Shown here in pieces: positions 1-8,177 of a DNA stretch of 64,000 nt; the first letter of the stretch is position 1, and every line of letters begins with the position of its first letter. The stretch comes from Yersinia massiliensis (GTDB lineage Bacteria > Pseudomonadota > Gammaproteobacteria > Enterobacterales > Enterobacteriaceae). Location: the NCBI RefSeq assembly GCF_003048255.1, contig NZ_CP028488.1:1-64000 (forward strand). Reading direction: 5' to 3'. The position numbers were made by a program, and so were the translations under genes. Below the pieces are notes generated by a model. The model saw nothing but the letters and a program-made list of their open reading frames with translations, had not been told where the DNA came from and ran no database searches.

Positions 1-2814
1 ATGACAACCTCAAAAAATAGTTCCCACCATTTCGGTTTTATGACACGCCGACATCTTCTGGGGACCCTCATTCTCTGTGGAATGATGGGAAATGCTTATG
101 CGGGCTCTTGCTCAGGGGCTCTGGGTAATTATACTTGTTCTGGCGTAGAAGACACTGCAAATGATATTGAGCAGATTTTGACGGGAAACTCATTATCAGT
201 TATGACGTTACCTGGGTTTGGCATCTCGACTAACAGCGGCAACGCATTTTCCTTAGCCGCTGATAATGAACTTGTCTTCACCGATAATAATGGCGCTACG
301 ATTACAGGAAATGTCGATGGTATTTATGCCGTTAACATTGCCTCAGGGGCGATACTGTCCATCACCACCACAGGTACTGTGACAGGGAGTCAAGGGCTTG
401 GTATTTTTGGAAGTACTCTCGGCACAGATCTGACAATAGATACAGCCGATGTCTCGGGTAATACTTACGGTATTTATGCTGAAAACTATGGAACTGGTTC
501 AATATCTATTACCGCTACGGGTTCCGTGACTGGTGCAGTAATCGAAGGTATTGTCGCTGTCAACGCCACTGGCACGGACATTACGATAGATGCTGTTAAT
601 GTCTCTGGCCAGCCTTCCGGTATTATTGCCCTTAACTATGGCACAGGTGCAACGTCTATTAGCACCACCGGCACCGTAACAGGAAAAGACTCTGTGGGAC
701 TTTATGTAGGTACTCTAGGCACTGGCTTGACGTTAGATACTGTTAATGTATTGGGCGGTAGTACAGGTATTCATGCTGAAAATTCTGGCTCTGGGGCAAT
801 GTCAATCACCACAACAGGCACTGTGACAGGGGCTCTAGCGGCAGGCATTCATGCTTATAATGCCGGTACGGACCAATCGATACGTGCAGCCGATGTTACG
901 GGCTATACTAGCGCTATTTATGCTGAAAACTCTGGCTCTGGGGCACAATCCATTACCACCACAGGTACGGTGACCAGCATGACAGGTTACGGTATTGAGG
1001 CTCATAACTCGACAGAGTCCGCGTCACTGATTGTGCTTGGGGGCAGTACGGTGCAAGGTTATGCTGGCGGTATTTTCGTTGACTCGGCTTCGGTGACAGC
1101 CCCTGTTGATATCACCAACGCTGGTACGGTGCGTAACGTTTCAAGGCTTTCTTCAGACCTTGCTATCTTGGTAACAGGCGCTTCGGGTATCATCACTAAT
1201 AATGGTTTGTTGCTAGGAACGGTTCAACTGAGCGATGAAGGCAACATTTTCCGCAATAACGTGGATGGAATTTGGAACACTGCCGGAGGAACCAATGATT
1301 TAGGTGCACTTATAGCATCCAATGCGGTATTCAATAACGGTTCTATCGTTGCAGCAAACGGTTCTGTTGCTGACCCCCTACAGGTTACGACCTTCAACAA
1401 TGTCGGTACTTTCAGTAATGCTGGAGTCTTGACCATGGCCAATGGCCGTGCGGGGGATATGACGACCATCAACGGTAATTATGAGGGGAATGGTGGGACG
1501 TTGCTGTTCGATACCGTGTTGGGCGATGATAGTTCTGCGACCGATAAACTGGTGATTAATGGCAATACAGCTGGAAACACCTACGTGAGCGTGAACAACG
1601 CCGGAGGTAGCGGAGCCCAGACACTGAATGGTATTGAACTGATTCAGGTGAACGGTCAGTCAGATGGTCAGTTCGTGCAAAATGGCCGTATTGTTGCGGG
1701 GGCGTATGATTACTCTCTGGCCCGTGGCGTGGGAACGAATGCGACCAATTGGTATTTGAGCAGTGCAGTGGCTCCAGTCGACCCTACTGACCCTACTGAC
1801 CCTACTGACCCTACTGACCCTACTGACCCATCATTAATGGTCGAACGTCCAGAAGCCAGTGCTTATACAGCGAACCTAGCTGCCGCAAACAATATGTTCG
1901 CCATGAGTCTGCATGACCGTTTGGGTGAGACACAGTATATCGATGCGTTAACCGGGGAACATAAAGTCACCAGCCTTTGGCTGCGTAACGCCGGTGGGCA
2001 TAATCGTTCTCGTGATACGCTGGACCAGTTAAGTACGCAGGCTAACCGGTATGTTGTGCAACTGGGCGGCGATATTGCTCAATGGAGTCATGACGGGCAG
2101 GACCGTTTCCATCTTGGTGTGATGGGCGGTTATGCGAATAGCAAGAGCAGAACGGGAGCGAGTTTATCAGGTTATAGTGCCCGTGCTTCTGTTGATGGCT
2201 ACAGCACGGGTGTCTATGGTACCTGGTATGCTAACGAAGCCGATAAATCGGGTTTGTATGTAGATAGCTGGGCACAGTACAGCTGGTTCAATAACACCGT
2301 TGATGGACAGGGGTTGAATACTGAAGAGTATAAATCTAAAGGGTGGACAGCTTCTCTAGAGAGCGGTTATACCTTTAAAGTCGGTGAGAATGCAGCTAAA
2401 AATGCCACTTACTTTATCCAACCGAAAGCCCAGGTGACCTGGATGGGCGTCAAAGCGGATGACCATAAAGAAGTGAATGGTACTCAAGTCTCTGGTGAAG
2501 GGGATGGCAATATTCAAACCCGCTTAGGTGTGAAAGCTTTTATGAACGGTTACAGTGAGCAGGACAAAGGAAAAGACCGGGTATTCCAACCTTTTGTTGA
2601 AGTCAACTGGGTTCATAACACTAAAGATTTTGGTACGACGATGAACGGCGTAAGCATTAAGCAAGATGGTGCGGCCAATATTGGTGAACTGAAAGTCGGT
2701 GTTGAAGGGCAAATCAATAAGCAGGTCAATCTATGGGGTAATATTGGTCAGCAAATTGGAAACAAAGGTTACAGTGACACCAGTGCCATGTTAGGGATTA
2801 AATACAACTTCTAA
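1..2814 (+). CDS. Type Va autotransporter, AIDA/pertactin-like
   Basis: Surface-exposed secreted autotransporter (937 residues). The N-terminus carries an extended signal peptide: basic stretch TRRHLL, hydrophobic core and an A-x-A-like site NAYA/GS at about residue 35. Residues about 90-370 form imperfect repeats of roughly 40 residues built on ITTTGTVTG and GIYAENSGSG, typical of a beta-helix passenger. A (PTD)n linker at about 593-610 precedes the C-terminal barrel (about 640-937), which has the conserved SLWLRNAGGHNRS and RYVVQLGGDIAQW segments and ends in an aromatic residue (YNF). The passenger function (adhesion or aggregation) is inference. The gene begins at base 1 of the window with ATG; an earlier in-frame start outside the window cannot be excluded. 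Confidence 0.9.
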   Translation: MTTSKNSSHHFGFMTRRHLLGTLILCGMMGNAYAGSCSGALGNYTCSGVEDTANDIEQILTGNSLSVMTLPGFGISTNSGNAFSLAADNELVFTDNNGATITGNVDGIYAVNIASGAILSITTTGTVTGSQGLGIFGSTLGTDLTIDTADVSGNTYGIYAENYGTGSISITATGSVTGAVIEGIVAVNATGTDITIDAVNVSGQPSGIIALNYGTGATSISTTGTVTGKDSVGLYVGTLGTGLTLDTVNVLGGSTGIHAENSGSGAMSITTTGTVTGALAAGIHAYNAGTDQSIRAADVTGYTSAIYAENSGSGAQSITTTGTVTSMTGYGIEAHNSTESASLIVLGGSTVQGYAGGIFVDSASVTAPVDITNAGTVRNVSRLSSDLAILVTGASGIITNNGLLLGTVQLSDEGNIFRNNVDGIWNTAGGTNDLGALIASNAVFNNGSIVAANGSVADPLQVTTFNNVGTFSNAGVLTMANGRAGDMTTINGNYEGNGGTLLFDTVLGDDSSATDKLVINGNTAGNTYVSVNNAGGSGAQTLNGIELIQVNGQSDGQFVQNGRIVAGAYDYSLARGVGTNATNWYLSSAVAPVDPTDPTDPTDPTDPTDPSLMVERPEASAYTANLAAANNMFAMSLHDRLGETQYIDALTGEHKVTSLWLRNAGGHNRSRDTLDQLSTQANRYVVQLGGDIAQWSHDGQDRFHLGVMGGYANSKSRTGASLSGYSARASVDGYSTGVYGTWYANEADKSGLYVDSWAQYSWFNNTVDGQGLNTEEYKSKGWTASLESGYTFKVGENAAKNATYFIQPKAQVTWMGVKADDHKEVNGTQVSGEGDGNIQTRLGVKAFMNGYSEQDKGKDRVFQPFVEVNWVHNTKDFGTTMNGVSIKQDGAANIGELKVGVEGQINKQVNLWGNIGQQIGNKGYSDTSAMLGIKYNF
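1780..1829 (+). repeat. 9-bp in-frame tandem repeat (Pro-Thr-Asp linker)
   Basis: Five copies of the 9-mer GACCCTACT in tandem encode the Asp-Pro-Thr linker between passenger and barrel of the autotransporter. The copies are identical at DNA level, so slippage would change linker length in steps of three residues without shifting frame. Confidence 0.85.
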
Positions 2815-2830
2815 TCATCATCAGTACTCG

Positions 2831-2860
2831 TCAATAACGGTGCCTAGGCACCGTTATTGA
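2831..2860. terminator. 30-bp perfect palindrome after the autotransporter
   Basis: TCAATAACGGTGCC followed by its exact reverse complement, starting 16 bases after the autotransporter stop. It would form a 14-bp stem. There is no T-run after it, so it is either a weak terminator or an mRNA-stabilising hairpin. Confidence 0.55.
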
Positions 2861-2928
2861 CGTCCGGAATAATTAATAAATCGCATTGTAAATAAATTTA
2901 AATTGCCGGAAAGGACACATATAACATC

Positions 2929-3546
2929 ATGAAAGTGATTGTGATTAGTGAGTGTGGATTAACAAACTTGTCGTTAAATATTATTGTTCAGGGAATAAAA
3001 AGTATTGTAGGTCTGGGCAGACGTATTAAGGTTGATTCATATTACGCTGTCGAAAATCAAGATATCTATAATCAGTTAAATAATCGAGATGTTATTATTC
3101 TGGATGTTGAAAACATTCCTCCTGTTTTTGTCTTAAAAACCATTAGTCAGATAAGAGATTCGAGCCCACTAGCTTACATTATGGTTCTTTTTCGTAAAAA
3201 TGAAAAAACTGATGATATTATTTGCTTGTCTGAAATATCTGATGGGATTTTATGCAAAACCGCATCTATTGAACGAATTGAGAATTTAATTATTAATTTA
3301 TTAACTTCACGTAAAGTGCCAAAGATATTTGATAAGTCAGGTTTGATACAAAAAATTAAAAGACAATTAACGCGCAGAGAAAATGAAGTGTTGGAATACC
3401 TCTTGTTAGGATTAACGAATGGAGATATCTCAAAAGTGCTGGGGATGAAGTATAAAACGGCCAGCGCGCATCGGCGCAACATATACAGTAAGTTAGGCGT
3501 CAAAGAAATTAATCAGACACTACAAAGTCTTTTGATACTGAAGTGA
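2929..3546 (+). CDS. LuxR-type transcriptional regulator with degenerate receiver
   Basis: DNA-binding regulator of 205 residues. The C-terminal 60 residues are a LuxR/FixJ helix-turn-helix (LTRRENEVLEYLLLGLTNGD and the recognition-helix region KTASAHRRNIYSKLGV). The N-terminal ~130 residues look like a receiver fold with VIILDVEN around the phospho-acceptor position but without the usual N-terminal acidic pair, as in BglJ/RcsA-like atypical regulators. The likely ribosome site is GGAAAGGA, about 13 bases before the ATG. Its place next to the autotransporter suggests, but does not show, that it regulates surface genes. Codon use is very AT-rich, suggesting transfer. Confidence 0.8.
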   Translation: MKVIVISECGLTNLSLNIIVQGIKSIVGLGRRIKVDSYYAVENQDIYNQLNNRDVIILDVENIPPVFVLKTISQIRDSSPLAYIMVLFRKNEKTDDIICLSEISDGILCKTASIERIENLIINLLTSRKVPKIFDKSGLIQKIKRQLTRRENEVLEYLLLGLTNGDISKVLGMKYKTASAHRRNIYSKLGVKEINQTLQSLLILK

Positions 3547-3602
3547 GATAGGGGTTCCATTCACATTTCCACGAAAAGTGCCACATGAAAGGTGTTAATT
3601 AT

Positions 3603-3676
3603 GGCTCTGTCGCAGCCACTGTTGCAAATAGGCCGTGGTGATAAACTGAGCTCTCTTTTTTGGGTTCTGTCGCATT
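3603..3676. other. Possible IS6-family end remnants
   Basis: Two short motifs, GGCTCTGTCGCA (3603) and GGTTCTGTCGCA (about 3663), and between them CACTGTTGCAAA (about 3617), resemble the terminal repeats of IS6-family elements. No matching transposase is present. They could be scars of former insertions, or part of the end of the neighbouring IS91-family element. Confidence 0.25.
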
Positions 3677-3843
3677 AAGGCGCTGTTCATGGTTAGGAAG
3701 TTGAATCCCTTTTTCTCCCTTAGGTCAGAGGCAAAATAGAGGGATAGGGCCATGACTTTCAACAGTCAGGGCTTTGTTAGATCGACGGTTGATTAAAATA
3801 AATACCGTTTTGATGCGAAATCCAAATTTCAGGCAGACCTTCC

Positions 3844-5049
3844 CTATGCCGCCTGCCGCAACCATCGCTCTGTTTTGAACGCCTGCCGACGTCGCGCCAA
3901 TAACTCTTCTGCACGGATACCGGCTTCCGCACTGTTAAAAACCATCCAATTACCACACAACACGCACTGGTAAGGATCCACATTCGTAAATTGTTTCATC
4001 AGCGACGCAAAGCCCGGTTTCTGCGGTTTTTTCTTCATTTCAATCCCCAGGGCGGTGTAGACCTTAGGCAATAACTCACCCCGTTTGCGGTTGGCCAGAA
4101 AACCGTAATACCTCACCATCTTAAAATGACGTGACGGGATATGGCTGATATAGCGCCACAGCATCTCTTCCTGGCTGAGTCGTTGCGTGCGGTGTTGCTG
4201 AGTCCGATGGTCATAGTAATGATGAACAACGGCTCCGCCGGTGTAATGACGCAGTTTTGAGGCGGCAATCGGTGGCCGTTTCAGATAGCGGCCGAGGTAG
4301 TTGACGTTTTGCCGGGCATGTTTCGTCTTTTTAGCAAAGTGGATTTTCCAGCGACGCTGAAACTGCACCTCAAGAAACTGGCACCATTCCCGGTAGTCCC
4401 GGATAAGTGGATAGCCTGCAGCCGATAAATTGAGCGAGGCATAGCTTTCTCGCAACAGGGTGATGACGGCCTGACGCCAATAGCGCTCAACGATTTTCTT
4501 TTTGAAGTAAACCGGCCGCCAGACGCCGTATTTGAGGCACAAACCTCCACGCGTGACGGACAGATGAATGTGCGGATGCTGATTGAGCTGGCGGCCATAG
4601 GTATGCAGGGCTACAAACAAGCCTATTTCGATATCGAGTTTTTTAGCCCATTTCAGCAAGGTATTGGCAGCGCAGGCGAAGAGTTTGTTGAGTAGGGGCC
4701 AGTTGCTGGCAAAGGCGGGCCAGAGTTTATCGGGCATGGTGAAGGTGATGTGTTGCCATTCGCAGTCGGGCAGGATGTGCTGTTGCTCAGCAATCCATTG
4801 CTCGGTGGCTTTCATGCCACAGGCGCTGCAGCCTTTGCTTTTACAACTTTGGCAGAAGTATTTGGTGTGAGAACAGTGGGCAGAAGCGCAACAATAGCGG
4901 CGAACGCCCATGGCACCGGTCCCGCAGGCGAGCATCCGCTCGACGACCAGTTTGGTCCATTCGGGGATGAGGCTGCCGTGTTTAGCGAGTAACTGGCCCC
5001 AGCCATCATCAATCTGGAAGAGGAGTTTTGCCGGTCGAGGTATGTGCAT
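3844..5049 (-). CDS. IS91-family transposase (HUH/Y2)
   Basis: Rolling-circle transposase of 401 residues. An N-terminal cysteine-rich zinc domain (CCASAHCSHTKYFCQSC, CKSKGCSACG) is followed by the HUH metal site HPHIHLSVTRGG (about residue 175) and the tyrosine motif NYLGRYLKRPP (about 254), with a second CVLCGNW zinc knuckle near the C-terminus. This domain order is diagnostic of IS91/IS801-like elements. The gene looks intact. The element's ends are not resolved: a perfect hairpin CCCGCC-gca-GGCGGG lies upstream of the gene at 5111-5125, and the octamer GTTCATGG occurs on both sides (3685 and 5131). Upstream DNA is gene debris, so the element probably landed in already decaying sequence. 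Confidence 0.88.
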   Translation of the reverse strand: MHIPRPAKLLFQIDDGWGQLLAKHGSLIPEWTKLVVERMLACGTGAMGVRRYCCASAHCSHTKYFCQSCKSKGCSACGMKATEQWIAEQQHILPDCEWQHITFTMPDKLWPAFASNWPLLNKLFACAANTLLKWAKKLDIEIGLFVALHTYGRQLNQHPHIHLSVTRGGLCLKYGVWRPVYFKKKIVERYWRQAVITLLRESYASLNLSAAGYPLIRDYREWCQFLEVQFQRRWKIHFAKKTKHARQNVNYLGRYLKRPPIAASKLRHYTGGAVVHHYYDHRTQQHRTQRLSQEEMLWRYISHIPSRHFKMVRYYGFLANRKRGELLPKVYTALGIEMKKKPQKPGFASLMKQFTNVDPYQCVLCGNWMVFNSAEAGIRAEELLARRRQAFKTERWLRQAA

Positions 5050-5130
5050 ACACGGGAGTATAGCGAGCTACGATGGCTGAATAAAGTCACTCTCTAACAG
5101 AGTCTTAGCTCCCGCCGCAGGCGGGCTAAT

Positions 5131-5394
5131 GTTCATGGAATAACTTCAAATGGATGTAGGATAGAAATTCTGTTAGGTTGGGATAGAGTTCTAGATTATT
5201 TTTTCCTTGTAATAGAACCAGACCGCGACCCACCCCTTTACTCTAACTTGGATGAAAATGATTTTGCATCTCTATCTCTTGAATATTTTCAATCAGTTTT
5301 GGATAGGTTTGGAATTACGAATGTTAGTTTGAATATTGGGCATAGAGATAAACTTTATGAGAAATTAATGAAAGAAAGTGGCCGTACAGATTAA
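5131..5394 (+). pseudogene. C-terminal fragment of an unknown gene cut by the IS91-like element
   Basis: An open frame of 87 codons ending at TAA 5394 has no credible start and begins at the edge of the IS91-like element. It reads GCRIEILLGWDRVLDYFFLV, then a region with IEPDRDPPLYSNLDENDFA and a C-terminus ending KLMKESGRTD. The acidic, hydrophobic composition resembles small immunity-type proteins, which is only a guess. The 5' part is not found in the window. Confidence 0.5.
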
Positions 5395-5433
5395 CTAACA
5401 GGTTAAACCTAGTCAGTTACGGGGTTTGAGGTC

Positions 5434-5504
5434 CAATGGGGCGAAATTACCTGAGTGCTCAGAAAATTAAATCTTTCTGGGCACTCAGGTAATTCTGCCC
5501 ATTG
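5434..5504. repeat. Long imperfect inverted repeat (about 32-bp arms)
   Basis: The left arm CAATGGGGCGAAATTACCTG... (5434-5465) and the right arm ending ...CTGCCCATTG (5504) pair with few mismatches, leaving a loop of about 8 bases. It lies between a gene remnant and the repA block in a stretch (5395-5787) where no coding sequence is apparent. It could be a strong terminator-like hairpin, a recombination site or the relic of a small inverted-repeat element. Confidence 0.6.
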
Positions 5505-5787
5505 CTGGCATTTCGTTACCTAAATATACCAGCGAGTTAGGTGACGAAATATCTGGCTTACAATCCCAAAACGTAAGTTTCTGTTAAAATTCTCTAAGGA
5601 GAGCATAAGCCGGAACCGTCGATATTTACGGGCCGTAGTCTTGAGGTATATTAGTTAAGTTCCCTGTTATATCTACCGCGGCCATAACTGTACAAGGGTC
5701 GCGAAAGTGTATTTTCCTAGAGCCGTTGACGCTAATGATTTAGTCAGATGTCGCATTTTGCAACTTCGCTCCCACTAGGCCTATTTG
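5505..5787. other. Non-coding stretch, nothing recognised
   Basis: Between the inverted repeat and the small gene at 5788 no frame on either strand shows a plausible protein. A weak dyad (GGCTTACAATCCC... / ...GCATAAGCCGG, 5550-5610) is visible but has no recognised identity. Confidence 0.4.
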
Positions 5788-5994
5788 TTATGGTGCGATT
5801 CCAACTTCCCATTTATAGGTGTTAGGGCCATTTTCTCCGGTGGTTGCATTAGTCACAATCTGAACGTAGCGTTCTCCAGCCAGCTCTCGGATCATTTGAT
5901 CTAAGACCCATTGCAAATGATGCATTTCATCAGTTCCACCATATCGACAGGCCAGTTCGATAGCTCGCTCAATTCGTTGTTGTTCTTCTGTCAT
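5788..5994 (-). CDS. Small conserved phage/plasmid-type protein
   Basis: 68-residue acidic protein, MTEEQQRIERAIELACRYGG near the start and ending KWEVGIAP. It matches from memory a family of short hypothetical proteins common in phages and plasmids that share the ...GG-(x)4-HH-x-QWV-(x)2-Q ...and ...W-x-VGIAP pattern. The function is unknown. AGGAACTCTGT directly before the ATG gives a good ribosome site. It is placed downstream of repA on the same strand. Confidence 0.65.
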   Translation of the reverse strand: MTEEQQRIERAIELACRYGGTDEMHHLQWVLDQMIRELAGERYVQIVTNATTGENGPNTYKWEVGIAP

Positions 5995-6084
5995 ACAGAG
6001 TTCCTGTAGTGTAAAAAATGTGTTTAACGTTCAATATTGTCAGTTTCCCAAGCTGACCCAAAATTACACCATTACAAACCCACT

Positions 6085-6143
6085 GTATGGGAGATAGCTA
6101 AAGTTACAGCTGAATATCAATGTATGGGGAATACCTAAAGTTT
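6085..6143. repeat. Two inverted iterons downstream of repA
   Basis: GTATGGGAGATAGCTAAAGT (from 6085) and GTATGGGGAATACCTAAAGT (from 6122) are reverse-complement copies of the 22-bp iterons found upstream of repA. The second overlaps the repA stop codon. They probably bind RepA and could serve copy-number control (handcuffing). Confidence 0.8.
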
Positions 6144-6855
6144 ATGTGCCAGAAAAAGAAGGCTCCGGATTTTTGGTTATGATGGTAAAAATTAATTTTC
6201 CGTCTTCGGTCTCTGACATCGATGCCGACAGTGGTGTTTCTTTACTGATTTTTTCTAGTGCGGGTTTGATGAACGTTCGCTTCATTTCAGCAAAATTATC
6301 GCGTTGGGATTGTGGTAATTGATAGCGTTCGGCAAGCCAGTTCGGTGTAGTGATCCATATACCTGACTTCCTAAACTGACACAGACTTTCATACAGACGG
6401 ATTGCCCGGACACTGTTAATACGGCCACAGTCATACAAATTGTAAGTCGTAAATTGGCTGCTTAGATCAAGGAGATAAGGCATTACCTTATGATTGAATT
6501 CAATTGACCACGAACCCCGGCCACGTTTAAGACCAGCCTCAGCTAACCACGGGCGTTTACGTTCTTCATATTCACCGTCTGACGGGAAAAATGTCACAGA
6601 GCTATTAGATAAAGCATCAATTCCTTTTCTAACGTCGGTACTGGCGGTTGCCTGGCTTACTTTAAACAGGCGCTGATAATCTGCCACACGGACGGTAAAC
6701 GTTCCCTGATGTTCTTCTTGGCGATAGGTTTCCATAAGGCATAACCAGAGCACTCGTTTCGCTTGTAGTGAGAGATAGTAGGCCGCTTCGGTAAGCTCAT
6801 TTGATTGTGCAATGGCGGGACGGTTTGTTTTAATAATCCCTTTATTTTCATTCAT
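6142..6855 (-). CDS. repA: Rep_3-family replication initiator
   Basis: Plasmid replication initiator of 237 residues that binds iterons and opens the origin. The N-terminal winged helix begins SNELTEAAYYLSLQAKRVLW (from about residue 18) and the second winged helix lies around INSVRAIRLYESLCQF to ERYQLPQSQRDNFAEMKRTF, as in Rep_3 proteins of IncN- and pSC101-type plasmids. Length and domain order are normal for the family. The start is ATG 6855. Expression is likely autoregulated, because iteron copies sit on both sides of the gene. The incompatibility type cannot be assigned by eye. Confidence 0.92.
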   Translation of the reverse strand: MNENKGIIKTNRPAIAQSNELTEAAYYLSLQAKRVLWLCLMETYRQEEHQGTFTVRVADYQRLFKVSQATASTDVRKGIDALSNSSVTFFPSDGEYEERKRPWLAEAGLKRGRGSWSIEFNHKVMPYLLDLSSQFTTYNLYDCGRINSVRAIRLYESLCQFRKSGIWITTPNWLAERYQLPQSQRDNFAEMKRTFIKPALEKISKETPLSASMSETEDGKLIFTIITKNPEPSFSGT

Positions 6856-6920
6856 ATGAAAGCCTATGGGTTGTTTTCAATGTACCCATAGTGGCACCTG
6901 TTTTAGTTATCGGTCAAGAC

Positions 6921-7069
6921 TAACTTGTGCTAGTTCCCATACACAACCAAACACAAAACAAACTTTAGCTATTTCCCATACCAACTTTAGCCATTTCCCA
7001 TACGTACTTTAGCTATAACCCATACTAACTTTATGTTCTTCCCATTCTAAGTTGTGGTATTTCCCATAT
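6921..7069. repeat. Origin iterons: five tandem 22-bp repeats plus one outlier
   Basis: Five head-to-tail 22-bp units run from 6960 to 7069 with consensus nAACTTTAGCTATTTCCCATAC (units at 6960, 6982, 7004, 7026, 7048); a sixth unit stands alone at 6921-6942. The last two units are more diverged. They lie directly upstream of repA and are the expected RepA binding sites of the vegetative origin. Confidence 0.93.
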
Positions 7070-7104
7070 TGACAAGGCTGAGATGCGCACCAGTCAAGGC
7101 TTTA

Positions 7105-7185
7105 CTTAAGGTCTAAAAAGCTTTAAAAAGCATTAAAAAGCAAGTAAAAAGGTTTTAAAAAACAATCCTGTATATATGTGGATAA
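7105..7185. other. AT-rich origin segment with DnaA box
   Basis: A run of AAAAAGC-type short repeats (7110-7160) forms an AT-rich, easily melted stretch next to the iterons, followed by TGTGGATAA (7177-7185), a perfect DnaA box on the - strand. Together with the iterons this marks oriV. Confidence 0.8.
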
Positions 7186-7558
7186 CTTATTTATGGGAAA
7201 GACCTATAGTATCCTTAGGTAAACTGCAGTACCCCCCATCGGCGAGCCGACGGGTCCCGTAATCTCAATTATTCATATCCAACAGATGAGAGTAAGAAAG
7301 GCATAGTAGCTCAATAACCGGTTAGTCAGGCATCGCAACGGCACGTTGCGATCCAAGCTTCGGTGGGGCTTCCTGCATCGTAAAAAGACAGGCCTAGCAG
7401 GATGGCGGGAATTACAGTGATCCTAATTGATCATTCATTGGGTTAATTAAGATGGAGGCATGTTGGGTAACGAAAATATAGGTTTAACTTGAACATATGG
7501 TAGGTTTTAAACACCATTAAACCAGCAGAGTGCCAGGGTTATGACACTCTTTACATAG
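7186..7558. other. Non-coding stretch with a perfect 9-bp hairpin
   Basis: No coding sequence is supported. A perfect hairpin ATCGCAACG-gca-CGTTGCGAT lies at 7332-7352 and a shorter one, TCGGC-ga-GCCGA, at about 7240. AGAGTG ... CACTCTTT at about 7529-7552 is a weak terminator-like dyad next to the hcp stop codon. Confidence 0.5.
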
Positions 7559-8038
7559 CTACGCTATAGCCATACCGTTCCAACTATCTTTATAGATAAT
7601 ATTGCCGTCACAACATTTCCATGTGATGGATTCGTAGCGTAACTGAAGGGTTTCGAGGTGCGTTCCTGTTTGACCTCCAGGATGTAAGCTAGGTGTAATT
7701 GCCGTCACTTTAACGTTATCTAAAATTATATTAAAATATTCCTTTTCCACTCCTGAATCCAAAATACTATACATTTTTATTGTTGCAGATTTTAGCACCT
7801 GACCTTTACACAACGCTCTATACAGAATAGGTGTAGTTTTATCGAATTCTTTTTGCATAGAAAACGGTGCATGAACTCTTGTACCTGTCAGTCGGCCTGT
7901 GTTCCCGTCCGTTGGGATTGAAACATTATGATTAACTGACTTTAATTCAATAGCCCCTACTCTACCTGAAACCAAAGAACCACCAACAATGGGCGAACCA
8001 TTTTCATCAACTAACCAAAGATATGCTGGAATAGACAT
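7559..8038 (-). CDS. hcp: Hcp-family type VI secretion tube protein, cut off from its upstream region
   Basis: 159 residues beginning MSIPAYLWLVDENGSPIVGG, with IPTDGNTGRLTGTRVHAPF and a C-terminus ...LRYESITWKCCDGNIIYKDSW. This matches the Hcp1 family of hexameric T6SS tube/effector-carrier proteins over its full length. No other T6SS gene is in the window, so it is an orphan. The Tn3-family end begins 5 bases upstream of the ATG, so the native ribosome site and promoter are gone. A GTG inside the transposon end (8074) is in frame and would add 12 residues. Whether it is expressed is unclear. Confidence 0.85.
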   Translation of the reverse strand: MSIPAYLWLVDENGSPIVGGSLVSGRVGAIELKSVNHNVSIPTDGNTGRLTGTRVHAPFSMQKEFDKTTPILYRALCKGQVLKSATIKMYSILDSGVEKEYFNIILDNVKVTAITPSLHPGGQTGTHLETLQLRYESITWKCCDGNIIYKDSWNGMAIA

Positions 8039-8042
8039 ATTA

Positions 8043-8080
8043 GGGGTCTGACGCTCAGTGGAACGAAAACTCACGTTAAG
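8043..8080 (+). repeat. Tn3 terminal inverted repeat, left
   Basis: 38 bp starting GGGGTCTGACGCTCAG and ending ACTCACGTTAAG, an exact inverse of the right end. A diverged second copy of part of it (agcgaaaacttaccgtgagg) lies just inside, at about 8112-8131. Confidence 0.97.
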
Positions 8081-8177
8081 ATTCTTTTCTGAAAGTAGGA
8101 GGCCAACAGAGCGAAAACTTACCGTGAGGTTAAACTTTCCGCCCTAAGGGCCATTTTAATTAATAGAAATGAGCGTT

